The notes beneath the pieces are model-generated. The model did not search any database. It saw only the letters and a list, made by a program, of their open reading frames with translations, and had not been told where the DNA came from. Position numbers and translations under genes: made by a program. A DNA stretch of 64,000 bases from SHWB01 sp050246875 (GTDB lineage Bacteria > Pseudomonadota > Alphaproteobacteria > UBA6615), in NCBI GenBank assembly GCA_050246875.1, contig JBFWVF010000012.1, positions 54,510-118,509 of the forward strand. The letters are read 5' to 3'. Within the stretch, counting starts at the first letter, position 1. The number at the start of each line of letters is the position of its first letter. Shown one piece after another: positions 63,101-64,000 of this stretch.

Positions 63101-64000
63101 CGTGTCGTTGCCGAGGCCGCCGTCGAGCGTGTCGTCACCGCTCGTCACGACCGGGGTGACGGTCACGTCCGCCGTGGCTTGCACGGTCGAGTTGCCGCTG
63201 ATCCGCACGTTGTCGATGCGGATCTCGGTCTCCTCGGATTCCTCGGTCTTGTAGTTGTTCCAGCCACCGATGACGATGGTGTGCTCGCCCGGCTCGAGCG
63301 AGCCGAGGTCGAGCGTGACCGTCTGCCAGCCGGTGGACCCGCCGCCGGCGAGCTGCACGACGTAGTCGTTGCCGTTGAGGCCGACGAGCTGGCCGTCGAT
63401 GGACACCAGGATCTGCGAGACTTCGTTGTTCTCGTAGGACCAGTCCATGTCCATGTAATACGAGAAGGTCAGCGTCGCCGGCGCCTCGGCCTCGAGGTCG
63501 ATCGTCGTCTGCCAGCCGCCCGACATGCCATAGACGTCGCTGTCGTTGCGGCCGCCGAGTTCGATCTCGAGGCTGCCGCTGTCGTTGACGCCGTCGTCGT
63601 CGTCCCAGTCGCCCTCGGCGTAGTAGGACTGGTAGGCGCCGCGGAAGGCGTTGTCGACGTAGGTGAAGCCGTTGTCGCCGCCGTTGAAATTGTATTCGTA
63701 GTTGAAGGCGTTGCCGGCCGTCGCGGTGAACGTCAGGTCGACCGGATCTGTGACCCCCTCCGGCAGCGTCACGGTCAGGTTCTCGAGGTCGCCCGGACCG
63801 AGCACCCAGGTGTTGCCGGCGCCGGGGCTGCCGGCCGACAGGATGGCGTCGGGCGGCAGGCCGGTGACCACCGCCTGGAAGCCGGACTGGCCGGCGAGGT
63901 CGGTGATCTGGCTCGGCACCGCGAGCGGCAGGGTGCCGCCACCCATGCCGTCGCCGTAGAGCGTGTCGTCGCCGGCCCCGCCGGAGACGGCATCGTTGCC
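57197..64000 (-). CDS. Giant RTX-repeat calcium-binding secreted protein, C-terminal part (5' end outside window)
   Basis: The frame is open from the window edge to TAG-type stop at 57197-57199, 2,267 codons, mostly G-G-x-G-x-D-x-x nonapeptides (GGAGNDTLDGG, GGLGNDTIYGG). These fold into calcium beta-rolls. Between blocks of repeats lie two beta-sandwich-like modules (63940-63150 and 61770-60950), each with NGGDxGFxYxDNAFRG and GWQxxTLDLGxLxxGxH, and further duplicated spacers. The C-terminus (GSITFAGAEITEIELHQTQ, final YDQI) probably holds the type I secretion signal. No secretion genes are in view. Likely an adhesin, surface-layer or secreted enzyme protein; the N-terminus is not visible. 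Confidence 0.93.
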   Translation of the reverse strand, partial: GNDAVSGGAGDDTLYGDGMGGGTLPLAVPSQITDLAGQSGFQAVVTGLPPDAILSAGSPGAGNTWVLGPGDLENLTVTLPEGVTDPVDLTFTATAGNAFNYEYNFNGGDNGFTYVDNAFRGAYQSYYAEGDWDDDDGVNDSGSLEIELGGRNDSDVYGMSGGWQTTIDLEAEAPATLTFSYYMDMDWSYENNEVSQILVSIDGQLVGLNGNDYVVQLAGGGSTGWQTVTLDLGSLEPGEHTIVIGGWNNYKTEESEETEIRIDNVRISGNSTVQATADVTVTPVVTSGDDTLDGGLGNDTIYGGLGNDILDGGAGNDTVDGEAGDDRGVFVVGEGSDVYDGGVGNDTLVIELTAAQYADLDLQAELRALDTFIAANADANGDAGPSFTSNELGLSASNWEGLEIRVDGVVTELLYPLFDEGNNAVDLDAVASGTYLSGTQYDAGDGNDTVWLPSDAVEAAQAGYSAANTFLGGAGNDTITGRGLDDSIDGGSGNDIIDGGAGNDTLVGGLGNDTLDGGAGNDSVSGGAGNDTGIFVVGEGTDTYDGGTGNDTLRVELTAAQFADLDTYYDLAGLRDFITANADAGTDSGASATFSELGITVSDWENLVIVVDGQVTTLLDPLFDHTSNTVSLDDVTAGSYFDGTQYNAGAGDDVVVLASSIGEADAAGFDPEVTFYAGAGNDTVTGQGLDDLVDGGSGNDTLGGGGGDDVIAGGTGDDVITGGAGSDTLDGGAGNDVIRGDGTGGGTTPVTVPTTILNLAGQEGFSVTISGLPEGATLSGGTQGPGNVWTLDAGDLDDLEVTLPGGVDEPFQLYFDAAVTDTVTQSFEFNGGDEGFDYIDNAFRGTNQGSYASGNWDSNDGLGGSGDIEVALGGVNNNTINGMSGGWRLNFTTDGEGPAEVTFWYRLNANTAYESDEYSEVLVSIDGQLVGAGNNDYVVRVSDGGDTGWQQITLDLGDLPAGSHSLILGGYNNRKTESAETTDIDFDNVTLSRSSTTSVEASVTVEPVEATGNDTIVGGAGDDWLEGGAGGDTLSGGDDDDVLWGDIADTAGGAHAGDDELWGGAGDDRLFGQIGADELWGGEGNDITVGGTLNDILDGGSGRDLLIGDDTGDLTAQLTASGAVASDGAIDVAAILGQSQFADFLMLDAEFYQGVTVDTAGQTELDGQAYSAAGAGLVATSPSGSVTVSADDPQLYADMRAGDFTSSQGPQSGTIDLPTAAGGTFSFAITGAATVSGAAAGVGGSDVDALAGGADGDLLFGALGNDALWGGGGNDLLHGGVGNDVLAGGTGADVLLGGAGNDVLIFTADLTLGTGYTATAQGSPGASGNGASVDLSSHGVAWDVFVGGAGTDTLVATDGDDAILLDDSTSPFYDGLSGPRIRDIEIIDAGEGNDVVNLTSTNFSYGDVVVLGGAGADTLWTSAGNDILDGGSGNDRLDGGAGNDLLIGGFGDDDLVGGAGADILFGDAFTGVGGAAGNDTIDGGAGNDIIVGGLGSDTIWGGSGNDIIVGDFVGEFGLDGDDVIWAGDGDDIVSGGGGDDTIDGGAGTDTIFAGSGNDTIRFSADASAAAVLMVNPDDGELSVSLTGRTLTWDVIDGGSGIDTIEATAGDDAIFLDAASYTALGEGLGGLLGGLGGLLGLGDAPSGPRLIDIEVIDLGAGHDVLNLTSANYTFGDVTVDGGTGNDVIWTAAGDDTIYGGDGDDQISSGAGLQDRIYGGAGNDIIRDLDGVMEAYAGEGNDMIVVTFSEQWDDDGNPLTDPQSINRVSGGTGSDIIVITASNLGFLIALNADESIASEQDGDDDVTLLGVYAQANVDLGGGADIFRGGDGNDIVYGGEGDDVIYGNGGDDDLFGGAGNDYLSGGAGANILEGGDGDDDLRGGGGADILRGGAGADQLRGGSGNDIIYFDPGAFVVTPYGSGYTSDDAFISGGGGNRDQLIGTAGNDVFDLSESRWDGPTGGIEIFRAGGGADYISLGFGIITAQLFLFADAGDDAINAFYAVTPTYDLSHINTSFDEADGSWTVTYTRSNGSSRTVELTIDDIQASVGSDIGNWDPLSKLKNVFTGNPNFVSAQYLDGGDGVNTVWGSQGTDIIFGGVNDTDPNADDFDDKLYSGGGDDILVGGAGYDVYYFGRGWGDDLIIDGNTDTLGWDSIATRAPFNVAANPYANSLVIFEGFTNFEGQDSTIDLTKAGITSALLGDATGVRFTNNNDGTWTIAFNDGSGSITFAGAEITEIELHQTQAGINTQFVFNNGGTVGNYADDTYDQI

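Noticed and set aside
57197..64000. Regularly spaced short repeats that look at first like a CRISPR or satellite array.
   Set aside because: The period is 27 nt or multiples and it translates without interruption into G-G-x-G-x-D nonapeptides, so it is RTX coding sequence.

Overview
The window is a high-GC chromosomal segment that reads like an alphaproteobacterium (Rhodospirillales- or Hyphomicrobiales-like). The reasons are dense short-spaced genes, many small-molecule oxidoreductases, two CoxL-type molybdenum hydroxylase subunits, BTLCP/LapG-type proteases and no large intergenic gaps. The taxon is an inference; there is no rRNA or other marker here.

Left part (1-17.8 kb): a selenocysteine locus. 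Two tandem genes (1-948, cut by the window edge, and 1086-2315) encode GrdB/PrdB-like selenoproteins. Each has an in-frame UGA (175-177 and 1545-1547) in a U-x-x-C-T motif, followed by the same hairpin, a candidate bacterial SECIS. Facing them is selD, fused to an FAD/NAD oxidoreductase domain, directly behind a tRNA-Sec gene with anticodon UCA. Further right, one minus-strand operon reads alcohol dehydrogenase, selA, selB, rhodanese. The two halves of the locus are separated by three small conserved-looking genes, a CoxL-like gene and an AT-richer accessory island (about 8.06-12.66 kb). The island holds an IS1595-type transposase, a VapD-like toxin with a small overlapping partner, a coiled-coil gene, a broken HTH antitoxin, and an overlapping two-gene unit of a RelA/SpoT-type alarmone synthetase domain and a 338-aa partner. 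The island ends at a decayed copy of the selB 3' end.

Middle (17.8-42.4 kb): metabolic genes. These are an isochorismatase-like hydrolase, a 2-hydroxyacid dehydrogenase, an SDR, a Crp/Fnr regulator with an FNR-like box in front of an exported protein and an ABC-2 exporter, a flavin monooxygenase, a polysaccharide deacetylase, a short MetE-like methyltransferase, three aldo/keto reductases, a cupin, two quinone-oxidoreductase-like MDR proteins, a DctP-like binding protein, a TauD-like dioxygenase, a second CoxL-like subunit, two ACMSD-like amidohydrolases, an Ldh-type dehydrogenase, an alpha/beta hydrolase and a luciferase-like oxidoreductase. The content suggests breakdown of aromatic or heterocyclic compounds, but no complete pathway can be read.

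Right part (42.5-64 kb): a mirrored duplication of a 5'-nucleotidase-like protein (both copies 539 aa, both missing several metal ligands) and a LapG/BTLCP-type cysteine protease. Next come an MdeB-like E1 dehydrogenase divergent from an Lrp-type regulator, two tandem amidases (both 394 aa), a third BTLCP protease with a Tat-like signal, a gentisate-type dioxygenase, an FkbM methyltransferase, pgk, and the C-terminal 2,267 codons of a giant RTX calcium-binding protein that runs off the right edge.

A recurring theme is paralogous pairs: selenoprotein, CoxL, MDR, amidohydrolase, nucleotidase, BTLCP, amidase and modules inside the RTX protein.
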